Assembly: GCA_018398805.1 (NCBI GenBank)
Contig: JAGFBZ010000853.1
Span: forward strand, 1-64,000
Direction: 5' to 3'
DNA length: 64,000 nucleotides
Source of the DNA: Hirundichthys speculiger
Taxonomy: Eukaryota > Chordata > Actinopteri > Beloniformes > Exocoetidae
Translations under genes and position numbers: made by a program
The notes under the pieces: generated by a model
Told to the model about the DNA's origin: nothing
The model's input: the letters and a program-made list of their open reading frames with translations, nothing else
Databases searched by the model: none
In this document: in pieces, positions 35,560 to 48,067 of the stretch
Layout: each line of letters opens with the position of its first letter
How positions within the stretch are numbered: position 1 is the stretch's first letter

Positions 35560-36680
35560 GTATGATAATTATGTGAACGCCTCTTCTCAAATCTCTGACT
35601 TATGAAATGGCTGTGTGACACTGTGTGTGAATAATGTATGAGGGAGAAGCCAAAACAAGGAGGGTTATGTATAATTATGTACACCTCTGTAATTTTGGGT
35701 AACCAATCAAATGAAGGCTGGTGCAGGCCGAGCAAGGAGAGAGAGCGCATAAAAAGAGAAGACAAAGGGACTCTGTGTGGATTCCTGGAGCGACTTCAGA
35801 AGAAGAAGGACCAGCTGGGACCTGGACGAGCGACCCCCATCCGGAGGATTACCTGGAAGGAATTTCTTCAAGAAAAGAAGACAGAAGGACGCTTGGAACA
35901 GGATCGACGAATTTTTCCCAATTCTTGAAGAAATAGTTGGAGCCTTTTTTGGTTAGCCTAGCTCACCGCTAGTAAGGAGGGGGGGGGGGGGGGGGGGGGG
36001 GCAACCAGGGTTCCCCGGGGGCCTGACCAGGCGCTCTCTCTCCACCCTGCCACAGCGGCCTTGAAACGCAGAGTGGCCACATGCGTATCTCCCAGCCTGT
36101 CCTTGGACCAACCAGATGAACTGATTTGTAAGCTACAGCTCCATTTTTCCCTTTTCCAAGTAGAATCAATTTGTATAACCAATGAATGCTGCTGCTTAAC
36201 CTTGCTAAATCTGCTTTAATAAATATAAAATTATCATAAGACGTCGTGGTGGACATTACATCTGTATCCAGAATTTTGAAGACTTGGTTATGCCTCTGCA
36301 CTAATACACAGGTTCTTATTGGTTATTCTAGCCATATATTTTCACCTATCCCTGAGGCTTGCTGTCCAAGCCACAAAATTCATCCTAGCCGGTAACAAGA
36401 GCCCAGATCTTAAGAGGAGAGCTGCAGTTAACAGACGTGACCGATAGCTGGACTTCGAGCCACCCGGCTATTCCTCTTAGGTCAGTTATTGGGGTAAGCG
36501 GGGTAGACGTCTGTAAGTAGGCAGTGAGAGAGCTAGGGCGTATCTCCTCGACACCAGCTTAAATAAGTTGAGGAAATCTAGCGAGGAACCCCTCCTAGAC
36601 CGCAACTTCTTACCTGAAGAGACGGAGAGCTGGTCCCGGTGACAGACTCTGCTAGTCAGAGACTGAACCACACCTGGGGG
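35560..36680 (+). repeat. LTR-like segment with CCAAT and TATA boxes
   Basis: A CCAAT box (AACCAATCAAATG, near 35701-35713) and a TATA-like box (CATAAAAAG, near 35748-35756) are about 45 bases apart. The downstream transcribed-like part includes a poly-G run (35978-36001) and AATAAATATAAAA near 36217. This order, promoter then polyadenylation signal, is that of a solitary LTR. TG/CA ends and target duplications could not be fixed, and no gag or pol is seen nearby. Confidence 0.4.
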
Positions 36681-36686
36681 ATCTAA

Positions 36687-36750
<64 letters not shown>

Positions 36751-36770
36751 TTTTTTTTTTTTTTTATTTT
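36681..36770. repeat. (TA)n microsatellite and T run
   Basis: About 55 bases of TA repeat (36689-36746) are followed by a T-rich run. Confidence 0.9.
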
Positions 36771-38020
36771 ACACAAAATAGGAATAATAATGTGAAAACA
36801 CAACTGAGACAACCTCAAACATCATCAAAGACTGTGGCAGACTGACAAAGGACTTAATTGGGAGTTTAATTTTCAAATGGACAAAACTATGGAGGAAAAC
36901 ATTGCTTTTATACAGATTCTGGTATTTTCATTATCATGTGACTTAAGGCAGTCATTGACTGGAAAGGATTTTCTTTAAAGTACATAATATTATGCTTATA
37001 TTCACATTTTTGTAACTTGCTCCATTTACTTTTGAACCTTTCAAAATTGAGGTATTTTGCTTGAAATGGCTGTAATTCATAAATAAATGTAATAGTTTTG
37101 TGAAACCTGAAATTTGTTGTAGTGGTGTATTAATTTAAAATCTGTCATTGTCTGCCATTGACCTCTAGTACCATATTCGACCCCCTTTTGCCTTCAGAGC
37201 AACCTTAATTCTTTGAACCATACATTCAACAAGGTGTTGGAAAGGCTATTGTTGTTTTTTGCCAGGAGAAGTTGAAGATCTCCATGGCGAGAATGATGTG
37301 GCTTTGAGGCTTTTTCTTCTCTCGATCTCATCGTACAGTGTTGGGGTGTCAGGAAATGAAAAAGAAGCTGCTCCGAGGCCAACTTTTAAATGCATAAAAG
37401 TATTTATTACAGATAAAGAAGGCATACAACAGACTCCTGCAGCAAGTCTGGGATTTCCTCGAGCCAATGAGAGAACAAAGTAAGACACAAGCTTTTATAG
37501 CCTTGGTCAAGCTCATCCAATCTATACAGGTGGAATCCCTCAGATGCTCTGTGACAGGTTTTACATTTACTCCAGTTGCTTATCTATCGCAGAGTAATAC
37601 TGTGCTATCATGCACCCACACAAGCCGCATTCCTGAAAAAGGCATGAAACGAGCTCAGTGAACTTCTCACAAGCTTTAAAATTCTTAAAGAACATAGTTA
37701 GAACTTATTAAAGATTATATTGTTCAGACACCACATATACCCCCTTCGAGACTACGCAGAGTCTCGAAAAAGCAAAAAAAAAAAAAACACATAATCATAG
37801 GATATGATAATAGTACACATCTACTCAAAACTATAGCTGTCATGGAGACTGGGAGCAAAAACCTGCCGGCAGATACAACTTTCAGAAAACCATCAGTCCA
37901 TCAAGGCAGGAAAACTCTCCCACGGCATCCTCTGCCATGGATTACCACTGTACAGCCCTCCAGACTATCCCCTATCCCCCCTATCCCCTCTATCCTTTCC
38001 GATAAAAGAATAAAACACCT
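36771..38020. other. Gene-free stretch with one repeat fragment
   Basis: No host gene is seen. The block near 37160-37250 (CCCCCTTTTGCCTTCAGAGC and what follows) resembles a common fish transposon subterminal sequence, but no ends were found. A pyrimidine-rich CCCTATC tandem lies at 37968-37996. Confidence 0.4.
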
Positions 38021-39320
38021 AGGGCCCGATCTTGCACCTCCCATTACCCAATACCCAAAACCCATTACCTGCAAATCACAGATTTAGGAGCCGAAATGCA
38101 ATCTTCCACCTCCCAATACCCAAAACCCATTTTGCCGTCTCCCTTAAGCACATTGTGGGCGCGGCAATGGGCGTGTCACTAGCGCTTTCCACGAATTCGG
38201 TATCTTGCGGTACCTGTACTTCGCAGATTTTGGGTATTGGGTAATGGGTGGTGTGACCACCCATTACCCAATACCCAAAATCTGCGAGACACCAGTACCG
38301 CAAGATACCGAGTTTGTGGAAAGCGCAACTGGCATGTCGGCGCGTAAAAGAGCGCGTCCAAATCCTGTCATTGCGCGTCCACCCAGTCACATGTGGACTG
38401 CACAACCGGCTCTACCTCTCGATTATGCATCACTGTATTACTTTCATACATTATTCTCTTAAGGGCAGATGATGTCTGTACAGCTGTGACATGATCTCAT
38501 TCAGATGTTTGCTGTGGAAGAAACGAGGAGATCACAGAACTCTGTTGTGAAAAAAGCAACCGCTCCCAGCAACTATGCGTCTTGGCGCAGCTGTGCGTCT
38601 TGCGCAGGGGATATGTTCAAGATAACTCAAAAAGTTATGGATGGATTTTGATGACATTTTCAGGAGTTGTCAGAAATGTGAAAAGGAAGAACTGATTTTA
38701 TTTTGGGTGTGATCCGGAAGAAATCCTGGATTCTGGATCACTTTCAAATTTTCGATAACATTGCGCTGTTTAGTTGTTTCTTGACCCCTAAAGCAACCAC
38801 AACTGCTGTGCTTGGCGGAGGTCTGCGCTCTCCGATTGCTTTTCTAGTTAATAAATGCTTTCCTGGAAGCTCACCGGCTCTATTTTCTGAGCAGTTTGTT
38901 GGAACTTCTTGGAGTACAAAAGAAATGATTAAATAATTTGCTCCACATTAGTTAAAGCTAGTTATGTATATATCAGTGCAGAGGAGGAGGAGGAAAAAAG
39001 AGGAGGAAGCTCTACAGCACAGTCCCAGACCAGCTGTCCATGAGAGCTGCTCTGATCTGGGTGAAAAGACGTTCCATGGCAGTTTGCAGGTACTGCAACC
39101 TGCTCTTAAAGGCAATGGCTACTGACGCACTGATTGGTTAAACAGGTGGAACGCCCTAACCACTCCCATGCATAATGTGTGCATGACATCGTGGATTTCG
39201 CAGGTGAGATCGTGGGTTTTGGGAGGTGGAAGATTGCGTTCTTCGTGGGGGAACGCCCCTCCCAATACCTTTTATCCCTTAATAGCAGGTTTTGGAGGTT
39301 TGGCGCAAGATCGGGCCCCT
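38021..39320 (+). mobile_element. Foldback element, copy B, with long internal palindrome
   Basis: The ends AGGGCCCGATCTTGC and GCAAGATCGGGCCCCT are near-complements. Inside, 38221-38252 and 38256-38287 form perfect 32-bp arms around a 3-base loop, and the pairing continues imperfectly for another 30 bases or so on each side. Further short tandem ATACCCAA/TTGGGTAT motifs fill the subterminal DNA. The AAGCACTCGGAGAG repeat is embedded in reverse (about 38570-38850). No transposase is present. Confidence 0.75.
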
Positions 39321-40214
39321 AAGGCCCCACACATGTTTGTCAGTTTATTTAGTTCATTTAGAACCAAGACCACAAGAAGTTGGCTGTTGGTGGCAGCTGA
39401 CTGAAGTACAGATATCTTTGCAGTTTATTTTTTTGCCTTTTTGCAATAAAAGTTCTGACTGTCGTGAATTTGTATACTGTGGTAATGCAGACCAAAGCTG
39501 TGATACTGTCAACTCTAGGTTTACTTGATCGTGGTGCTGTTAAGCAGTTAAAAAATATTGTCTGTGACGGTAGACTCCACAAATTAAGTGAAACATGACG
39601 GTGTGTTAAAATGGTCCTTAGAAAGATAGAAAAATTAGACGTGTGTATTTGGGGACCCCATTAGTTACTAAAAACCAGACAAGTCCCCAGGAAGCGGTCC
39701 CTGGTTAGATGAGAGACTTTACTTTGTCTGATTGACAATTTTAAGTGATATAAGTGTCTGTCTGCTGGCTCCCCCACTGCTTGATTTTTTTTTCAGAGCT
39801 GTAGAACCTTCAGAAAGGGTGGTCCCCACATTGGGAGTCCACATCTTGTGTCCCTACAATGTAATATAGACAAGGCTGTGTGTGTGTGGTGGTGGTGGTG
39901 GTGTGGTGGTGGGGTAATCATAAACATATAAACAGGTTGTAAATTATAAGGTGGGTCTGTGATCATATTTGGGTACTGAGCAGCCTGAGGAAGAGGCCAG
40001 CCGGGAATTATAATAACGTTAATTGTAGCTTGGGAAATATAACTTGGAACCGCTGAGGCATCATACACAATATGTCAAAGTAAGAAAGGTCTTGCATCTT
40101 TTACAGTTCAACCTTCCACAGAGCCTACAGAATAACATTAGCTACCCTAGAGTCCACAAAATGTAAGTCTGAATGTTCATGGAGCAATCAGCTGGTTATC
40201 TATATCTATATTTT
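39321..40214. other. Gene-free stretch with GT/GGT low complexity
   Basis: No conserved coding frame is seen. A TG and TGG-rich tract lies at 39878-39914. Nothing else stands out. Confidence 0.45.
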
Positions 40215-40585
40215 AACTATTGTCACACTCAAAAACACAAAATAATATGAAATGAAATGAAATGAAATGAAAATGAAATGAAAAATACTTTATTAATCCC
40301 AGAAGGGAAATTCAACATTGCAGTAAGGGCTTTTTTTTTTCCAACAATAAATAAATGACAGCAATAATAATATTGAATTAATAATAGTAGGATGTCTTGT
40401 TGTGGAGGCTGATGGCTGCTGGCAGGAATGTTCTTCTGCATCTTTCTGTCTTGTAACGGACCTGAAGAAGCCTCTCACTGAACACACTCTGTTGTTTGAT
40501 CACTGTGTCGTGGAGAGGGTGTAAAGAGTCCTCCATCATCATAATATCCCATACAAAGCATATCCATGTATTCATATTCATGCCA
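40215..40585 (-). mobile_element. Rex1/L2-like LINE 3' end, reverse strand, second copy
   Basis: On the + strand an ATGAA tandem (40248-40285) leads into TACTTTATTAATCCCAGAAG, the reversed 3' tail of the LINE family also seen at 24045-24445. The reverse strand encodes LHDTVIKQQSVFSERLL and RRTFLPAAISLHN, the end of the LINE protein, in one frame near 40378-40581. It is strongly 5'-truncated. Confidence 0.75.
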
Positions 40586-41789
40586 GGGTTAATGACATCT
40601 TACTGGCTGAAGAGCATCGGGTGGTTGGTAAACCAGAAACATAATGTTAATCCTTAATGTGTGGTGACAGCAGGATGAACACCACACACAACGTCTCCAA
40701 TCTGACAGACAATCAGACAACTAGACATCAAAGCAGGACCGAGTCCTACAGCAGCAATATTAAATTGCTGTTGTCATCAATGCCCTACTTTTTTTTTGTG
40801 GTTGATAAAGGTTATAGATCATTTTAGAAGCATTCTGAAATTTCATCTGAATATCCCCAGCTCTCTTTGAGAAGTGTATGAGTCATTAGCACCTATTGTT
40901 TGCAACATTTTGCGCTAGTATTGTCACACTGTTCTGTTTGATATGAACTGATTGCCATGATGACTTTCTGAATTGCAGTCTAAAGCAATTTTGCTTCTCT
41001 TTTAGTGATTTATTTGGTACTCACTGCTGTTATCATATTTTCACAAAGTAGCTTACACACTGAAGACAAATTTCTAAGTAAATCTGGATGATGATATCTC
41101 TGCTGAGGGCAAGCAAGGAAAATGTGCCAACTAAACTAGCTGCAACTTGAAGGTGTGATGCATGATCTATGAAGAAAGATGTGTCTCTCAGTCGAGCACC
41201 AGAATCCATGTGCATGCTCAGGCTGGCTCGTACAGGCCTGATGACGTATGGGGATATTTCACAATTTCACAATTGATAGAGAAATTTGCAAGTGCTGTTC
41301 ATATTAGACAACTGTTCAGTGCTTAGTGATCATAATCACAGACTGACATAAAAGTAACTGCAGCTGTGTGTAATGTGGTCACAAATGTTTGCAAGTGGAA
41401 ACAGCATGCAAGGTGTATAAAATCAAGCCCCTGGCCATGCAGTCTCCATTTAAAAACATTTGTGATATAAAATGTGCTGCTCCGATGAGCTCTGTGACTG
41501 TGAGCATGTTACTGTAATGGGATGCCACCATTGCAATAAGTTCAACAAATTTCATTCCCGCTGAATTTCCATGGTCAACTGTAAGTGATATTAGAAACTA
41601 GAAGCGTTTATCAAAAACAGCAACTCAGCCACAAAGACCATGAAAAATGCTCAGGCTCAGGCTCATGGTGCCAAAAACTCACCAATACTCTGCTGGTTCC
41701 ATAGCTGAAGAGTTCAGAATTTCCACTGATATTAATGTAAGCACTAAAACTGTGGTGGGAGCTTCATTGAATTCATTTTCATTTTACAA
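40586..41789. other. Gene-free stretch, nothing recognised
   Basis: AT-rich DNA with only short, unconserved open frames. No repeat ends or coding domains were recognised. Confidence 0.4.
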
Positions 41790-43164
41790 AGCCCTATGGA
41801 ATCCACGATCACAGAATCGCAGACAGAATTGGAGATTAAAAATGGAATTCGCTTTAATTGCACAATATAACAGAACTGAAAGGCAATTTTGAGTTTTTCT
41901 TTCTCTCCCGGACTAAAACGAACTAATCTTTTTAGAAAATGTTCCAAGAGGGGTCCCTAAGCTGGGGACACTGCACGCTTCTCTGCCCCTCCTGCCCCCG
42001 CTTTCTTCATTAACAAAAAAAACAAAACAAAACATTACCGGTTTGCCCGGCAGCTGTAAAGCACAACGGATCACCAACATGATAACGCTGGATGAGAGAA
42101 GATATTCACGACGTGTCCTGACCAGTGTAGGCTATTAGTGTTAGCAGTTGCTACCAATAGCATATGTATTCACAAAGAAAATAATGACATGGATTTATTG
42201 TTGTTTACATCACGTAGCCTATGTAGCAACTGAACTGGGTAGAAGAAGACAACTTTAGGTAAGAAAATCAAGTTTTATTCAACGCAAGACAACTTTTAAC
42301 ATGAGCAACTATGGGGTGTATTGTCTTGGATCTATTCGGGTAACTCGGTTCGGTTCGTGGTCTGAAACTAAAGACTCGGGTTGGGTCGGTTCCGGGTCCA
42401 AATATTGCGGGTCCATTCGGGTTCGGCCCCCTGGACTTATGATAATAGCTCGGATCGGGTCAGTTTCGGGTCGAATTTTCACAGGTCCATTTGGTTTCGG
42501 GTCTATGAAAGTGGACCCGTAAGGCCTCTACTGTATATACATTTAAATATTCTTACACAGACAATTCCTATCAGCTACCTGAAAGTCCCAGACAGTTGGT
42601 GCCCTCCCAGTAAACACGCTCTGGTCATCTATTGTTTAACTGGAGAGTAAGCCATTTATAACAATCTGCCATTTTCTCAGGGTTTCAACTGAGGCCAAAT
42701 CACACTTTTTATACAAGAGTTAATTCGAGAGGTAAAGCCATTTGTGCATGTCCACATGTGACCAGGTGAACCCACGATCGCAAGATACGAAGTTTGTGGA
42801 AAAGGCAAAAGACTATGTGTCTGATAACAGAAGAAAATAAACAAGCCAAAACGATTAGTTTACTGCTGTTGCAATTTCTTTTTTGCACTTTAAATGGATT
42901 TTACTTATTTGAGTTTGTTTTTTTTTCTTAGTTATTTATTTCATAAAAAGAACACTATATTTTTAAGAGTATGAAAACATTAAAGTTTACAGTTATAATT
43001 GCATAAACTGTCTATATTTCATTACTTTACATACTGTTTTGGGGTTAAATTTGCATAAAATGCTTAAAACGGAATTCTCAAAAATTAAAAATCGAAAAAC
43101 ACCGAAAATGAAAAAAATTAAATTGGAATTTGAGAAAAAATAAAACGGATTTCATAGGACCCTA
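41790..43164. mobile_element. Probable hAT-type nonautonomous element with GGGTC-rich interior
   Basis: The ends AGCCCTATGGAATCC and GGATTTCATAGGACCCTA are near-complements, about 1.37 kb apart. Subterminal AATTGAATT-like runs are also inverted. At 42325-42520 the interior is a degenerate array of TCGGGT/TTCGG motifs. No exact target duplication is visible, and no transposase. Confidence 0.5.
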
Positions 43165-43179
43165 TACATGGAACTGAGC

Positions 43180-43400
43180 AGCTGCATGAAAGCTGCACAT
43201 GGTCAAGTCCAATGCGTAGCTTTAGATGGAGTGGTGAAAAGCACACTGAGCCTGGACTAAACAGCAGTGGTATAGTGTGGTGTGACAAATCATGTTTCTC
43301 TGTTCATCAGATGATGGGAGAACCTTACCTGCCTGACTGTGCCAGCTACAAAGTTTTGTAGTGGGGGATAGTGGCTGTTTTTCATGGTTTGGGCTAGGCT
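43180..43400 (+). pseudogene. Tc1-like transposase fragment, decayed
   Basis: Across frames the sequence gives a VVWCDKSCFSV block (CDES-like in intact copies), a GEPYLPDC block and VAVFHGLG. These are consecutive parts of a fish Tc1-type transposase. A stop interrupts them near 43361. No inverted repeats were identified. Confidence 0.6.
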
Positions 43401-44431
43401 CCTTATCTCCGGTGAAGGCAGTCTGAATGCTTCAGCATCCAACAACAACATGCTTATATAGCATACTAATATATAGCTTATAGGGACCACTCAAGCAGCT
43501 TTTACAAAGCAATCAGCTTTCTCTCACTGCCACACACATTAATTAGATCAATTTATTTATCTATTAGACCAAATTATCCCTATAATTACTCCTATTATTC
43601 CTAGATGTATTCCTATAATCAAATTACATTATGGTTTATGTATATAAAACCATGGTGGGATTTAGTATTATCAATTAATCTAACAACAGCCTGCAAAAAC
43701 ATAATATCACAGTAAAAAGTTAAAAGTTATTATTACTTTGACTAAACAAAGAAACAGGATGAAGCTATATCAGAGTTTTTGACTTGATAGTAATTTCAGA
43801 TATATGCTTTCAAGTAAAGACATTTAAAAAGAAATTAAATGGTCAACTCCAATGTTCTGGCTTCCAAACAAGTCATGTAGATTTTAGATGTTTGAGTTTG
43901 TTTGAGAATTACTGTTGTCAGAATGGAAATGTGGACATAAACCTGACAATAACATGTAGGGCATTCATTCTTGACTTCTTTGTAGTGGACACTGTTTGAC
44001 TGCATCTGTGAGCTCACTGGGTGGAGTAGTGTTTCATTTGGCTTCCAGTGATTGTTGTCAGGGCACTTCCTGCATTTAAACAAATGCAGGAAATTTCATG
44101 ATTCACATGAATGCCCTTGGCACAGGTCGTATAGAACATTATGTTCAACAGGTAATGGTCCTAATGGAAAATATTGACTGAGTCAGTCCAGTCTGCATGC
44201 AGCACCTAAAAACTAAAGGTGTAAACAGAGAGACCATAATGATTCCTCTATTTCTTCTTTCTTCTTTTTTTTTGTCTGCACTTACATTCTGGTCAGTGCC
44301 ATCATCTGGCATAACCAACTAATGTATGTATGCAATTTAATCTTGTAGCTTTTTTTTTTTTTTTTTTTTTGGTGCTAATGTGAAACAATTATGATTCCTC
44401 TATTTCATGCTTACAGGATGATAACTACATA
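43401..44431. other. Gene-free stretch, nothing recognised
   Basis: AT-rich sequence with T runs (44349-44370) and no recognised coding region or repeat end. Confidence 0.4.
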
Positions 44432-44896
44432 CAGTGATCCCTCGGCAATTCACGCTTTAAGTTTTTAGGTTTTAGTTTTTCGCAGACTTTTTTCAAAATA
44501 GATAATATAAAAAAAAAAAATCAAGAAAAAATTCCTGAAACATAACAGGATGTTGTGCGTGTTCTCTCGCAGCAAAGAAATGGTTGTGAGCCAGCCTGGC
44601 CCCTTTAAGAAGGTGGCCTTATGGGTAATGTAGTGTGTGTGTCATGGGACGGCAGAATGAAAACGAGGTTAGATGAAAGAGTGGTTTCTTTACTACGGTT
44701 CGGAGACCAGAGGCTGTGAAGGTAACAGAAAGACCACAGTTGAGCCTTTGTCTTGTTTTGCTGCAGTGCCTCTCTACTTTTTTTTTGCAGTTTTTAAACA
44801 TATTTTAAACACGTTATTTAGGCCCGGGGGGCTCCGGCTCCTGTTCGTGGATTATGATTTTTGCGGGTATTAACCCCGAAAAATAAGGGATCACTG
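44432..44896. mobile_element. 465-bp Tigger/pogo-like nonautonomous element
   Basis: The ends CAGTGATCCCTCGG and AAGGGATCACTG are inverted and flanked by TA on each side (44430-44431 and 44897-44898), as for Tc1/mariner/pogo elements. No transposase is present. Its right 100 bases are shared with 47960-48118. Confidence 0.8.
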
Positions 44897-45285
44897 TAAA
44901 CAGTTTTTGGACAAACTACATAACTTTGTCTGTGTGTTTATTCAAATGAACTGTGTTGTATTTTTAACGAGATAATAATATTTAGTTGAGTTTCTTTTTT
45001 AAGTACTTTATTTACAAACTTTTTAATATTTTCTTCTTAAAAAAAAAAGAAAATGATTTATTTTTGAAAAAAGAATGGGAGCTGACAGCACAAAACTACA
45101 AGGTTAATGGTTTATTTAGTCAATGATTCAAAATTCTCATAAAATTCTGAACTGAACTGAAGGGAAGAGGGAAGAAAAGAGAAAAGGAGAGGAGAGAAAA
45201 GGGGTGAGGGCACCACTCAGTGGATCATGTTGTTGTCACCCTGCAGCGTAGACCTTATAGCAGCATGGCTATGATGAGGCTATGT
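44897..45285. other. Gene-free stretch between two MITEs
   Basis: Purine-rich DNA (GAAAAGGAGAGGAGAG at about 45178-45200) and AT-rich DNA; nothing coding was recognised. Confidence 0.4.
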
Positions 45286-45530
45286 TTAACCCTCCCATTA
45301 TGTTGCGGGTCAAATTGACCCGTTTTGAAAATTAAAAATCTAAAAAAAAATAGTTAAAAGTTTTTTTTTTCAGAATAAAACTTCTTTTGCTTGGCTTAAT
45401 TAGTGTAATCAACATATAAAATGAAAATGGTTCATGTAACATATTTGAAAACCCCACCATGTTTATATTACATAGATACTGTTCGGGTCAAATTGACCCA
45501 GCAGCCAAAATGGAGAATAAAAGGGGTTAA
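45286..45530. mobile_element. piggyBac-like MITE with two GGGTCAAATTGACCC palindromes
   Basis: TTAA flanks both sides (45286-45289 and 45527-45530), the piggyBac target. Inside, the ends begin CCCTCCC and finish AAAAGGGG. Two perfect 15-bp palindromes, GGGTCAAATTGACCC, lie at 45307-45321 and 45485-45499. Total length is 245 bp. Confidence 0.75.
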
Positions 45531-45579
45531 AATTGTCTAAAACTCTAAACTAAACTAAAAGTGTTTTGTTTTTTTTTTC

Positions 45580-45890
45580 CATCTGTGACCCCCATTTCTC
45601 CCCAGTTTCGGACCCTCTCCCTTGGGTCATGCTTGACATGTCACATGGTCTCAGAGAGCAGAATATAACCTGTGACTATTTTTTCACAAGCTACAACTTG
45701 GGTCAGGAGCTTCTACCGAGAAAACTCACGATGGTTGGAACGGTCCAAAAGAACCAGTATCAACTCTCTGCTGAGCTGCTGGAAACCAAAAACAGGACCC
45801 CTGAGTCTTCCATGTCTGCCTTCACAGACACCACAGCCCAAGAGCCTTACTGCCAAAAAAAGGGGGAAATGTTGTCAAAAAAAAAAAAAA
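45580..45890 (+). pseudogene. piggyBac transposase (PGBD-type) fragment
   Basis: The frame shows VMLDMSHGLREQNITCDYFFTS, split here as MLDMSHGLREQ and CDYFFTSYNLGQELL, then LTMVGTVQKNQYQL and TPESSMSAFTD. These are consecutive blocks of the DDE core of piggyBac transposases, including the second-Asp region. It is about 100 codons of a roughly 560-codon protein. It begins about 50 bases after the TTAA of the MITE at 45286-45530, so both may be remains of one larger element. Confidence 0.75.
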
Positions 45891-45914
45891 CAGGAAATTT
45901 TTGAATTTGATTTT

Positions 45915-46480
45915 AAAGGTGCGTGTCAGCCTCCTCAACCCAAACTGGGAGCTGGTTCCATCGTAGACGTGCCTGATAGCAAAAGGCTTGTCCTCAAAAA
46001 TCTACTTTTAAATATTCTCCTTGTGACTTGTAAGTAAACTACAAGTCACCCTGCACTCTGAGAGAAGAGAGCTTTATTGGGAGTATTTGGCGTTATCATG
46101 TCTTGTAGGTAATGAGGAGCTTGGCTGTTAAGAGCCTTCTATGTAAACAATAGGATTTAAAATCTATTCTGAATTTCACTGGAAACCAGTAGAGAGAGGC
46201 TAACACAGGAGAGACGTGATCTGTCTTGTTTATTCCTGTCGGCTGTCTCACTGCTGGATTTTGGATCTGCTGGATGTGATTCAGGGAATTATTTTAACAT
46301 CCTGCTAAGAACACTTTACAGTAAGCATGAGTCAGAAAGCAGAGTTTAAAAAGGGCTCCCTTACAAACCTGATTAATGTGCTGTTTAAACAACATATCCT
46401 AATCTAAAAAAACTCTGAGGTTTCCCACAGTTGTACTGGAGTCCAACGTGAAACCAGCTACTATGTTCCTAAGGTGTTTG
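45915..46480 (+). repeat. Common fish interspersed repeat, LINE 3'-region type
   Basis: Blocks such as CTGGGAGCTGGTTCCATC, a GAGAGAAGAGAGCTTTATTGG stretch and ACTGGAAACCAGTAGAGAGA are frequent in fish genomes, next to LINE RT sequence of the kind at 25697-26560. No protein is encoded here. Family identity is from memory only. Confidence 0.45.
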
Positions 46481-47959
46481 AGACTAAAAGAAATAACTTT
46501 GCTTATCAGAATTTAATAGCAAAAAGGTTATATTATTGTGAGAATCTGGGGTAATTTTTGCTTTCTTCTGTTAATAATAGAGCTGTCAAAGTTAACGCAC
46601 AAATTCTGTTTAATGCCACTATTTTTTTAACGTGAGATTAATGCACACACATTTCTGTAAATATGACCCTTGGACAATAAGTGTATTTACAGTCAAAGTT
46701 GGGACAGACATGGTGACAGAAAAGGGTGTTATGACAAGTCTGTTGACAAGAAAAAGGTTATTTGTATTTACTGTCACTGTGAAATGAGTTACCACTGCAG
46801 GGTGCGGTAAAGTTAGTTTCACATCCGACATTCGCTTGGGTTTTTTTCTCTTTAAACTTCATTAGCGTCACGAAAACGGCATCAATTTCATCCAGGTTGG
46901 TATCATTATGTAGATATAAGTATGCCAGACATTTCACAAGTGTCATCAACCCTCCAAGCTCAGTGAGTGTGGCTAAAACTCTAAGGAACAGCGCTGAATG
47001 TCCTTCTGAGTACCTCGCTGCTGCCTTGGAGTTAAGGGACCGTCAGCAAATTACTGTGGTCAAGCAGCAGCCCGACAAAATCAGTAGTCCCTGACTGCAG
47101 ACTGCAGATCGGGGCGTGCCTCAATGTGGGCGGAGCTCAACATGTAACTCCGCCCACTTGCTCCCACATTGATCCACAGAAGAACATCTGCTTGAGAAGC
47201 AGACGAAGAAGAGGAAAATGGAAGTAAACAAGATTTTTCTTTTGTTTAACGTGCTATTTTCAAATATTTGTGACAGACAAGGAAGGAAGTAACATTATTG
47301 TTTTGTTTCTGTTCTGTTTTTTTTTTCTTTTCTGTAACTATCTTAATATCAATTTACTCCTGTGACAAGGGTGAGGGCGAGGGGTGTAGATAAATGGAAA
47401 TATCACTCCCCTCCAGGAAACATGCTAGTAATTTAGTTACTGATGGATTTATTTTCCTCTTTAATTCATCGAGATTAACAGTCGAACTTGCTAGCTGCTT
47501 ATCACTGAGAGGGAAATGAGGAAGAAATTTCAGTAGAAAACAAACTTTAGACAGCACAGCATATTAGCAATAGCCGCGAGTCGGCTTCTAGCTTCTCCCC
47601 CCAGAGAACGTGTGCTACCTTAAAAGGCATCCATACGAAACCCCACACTAGACGACATCCCATCCCATTAGCTAAACACAAATGACATGACAAGTGATGG
47701 CCCAGTACAGTTGACCCAAAAATAAACAAATAGAAAATATAAAGAAAAATAAGCAACTCGCAAATCAACAAAGGTTTGCAGCTACAAGAAATATATAAAA
47801 AAAAAGATGTTCACAATGTTGCATTCTTAGTTACCAGCTTTGTTGTTAGACTAAAGTCTAACCGCTCCACTTATTTCAGGATGTGGAAGAGTTTCCTCTT
47901 AAGAGGTTCAGGGATTCATAATCATCAGGTATTGTTCAGTATCATTCTATATCAATCCA

Positions 47960-48022
47960 TATTTTAAACACATTATTTAGGCTCAGAGGTCTCCGGCTTC
48001 AGTTTTCGGATTTTCATTTTCG

Positions 48023-48067
<45 letters not shown>

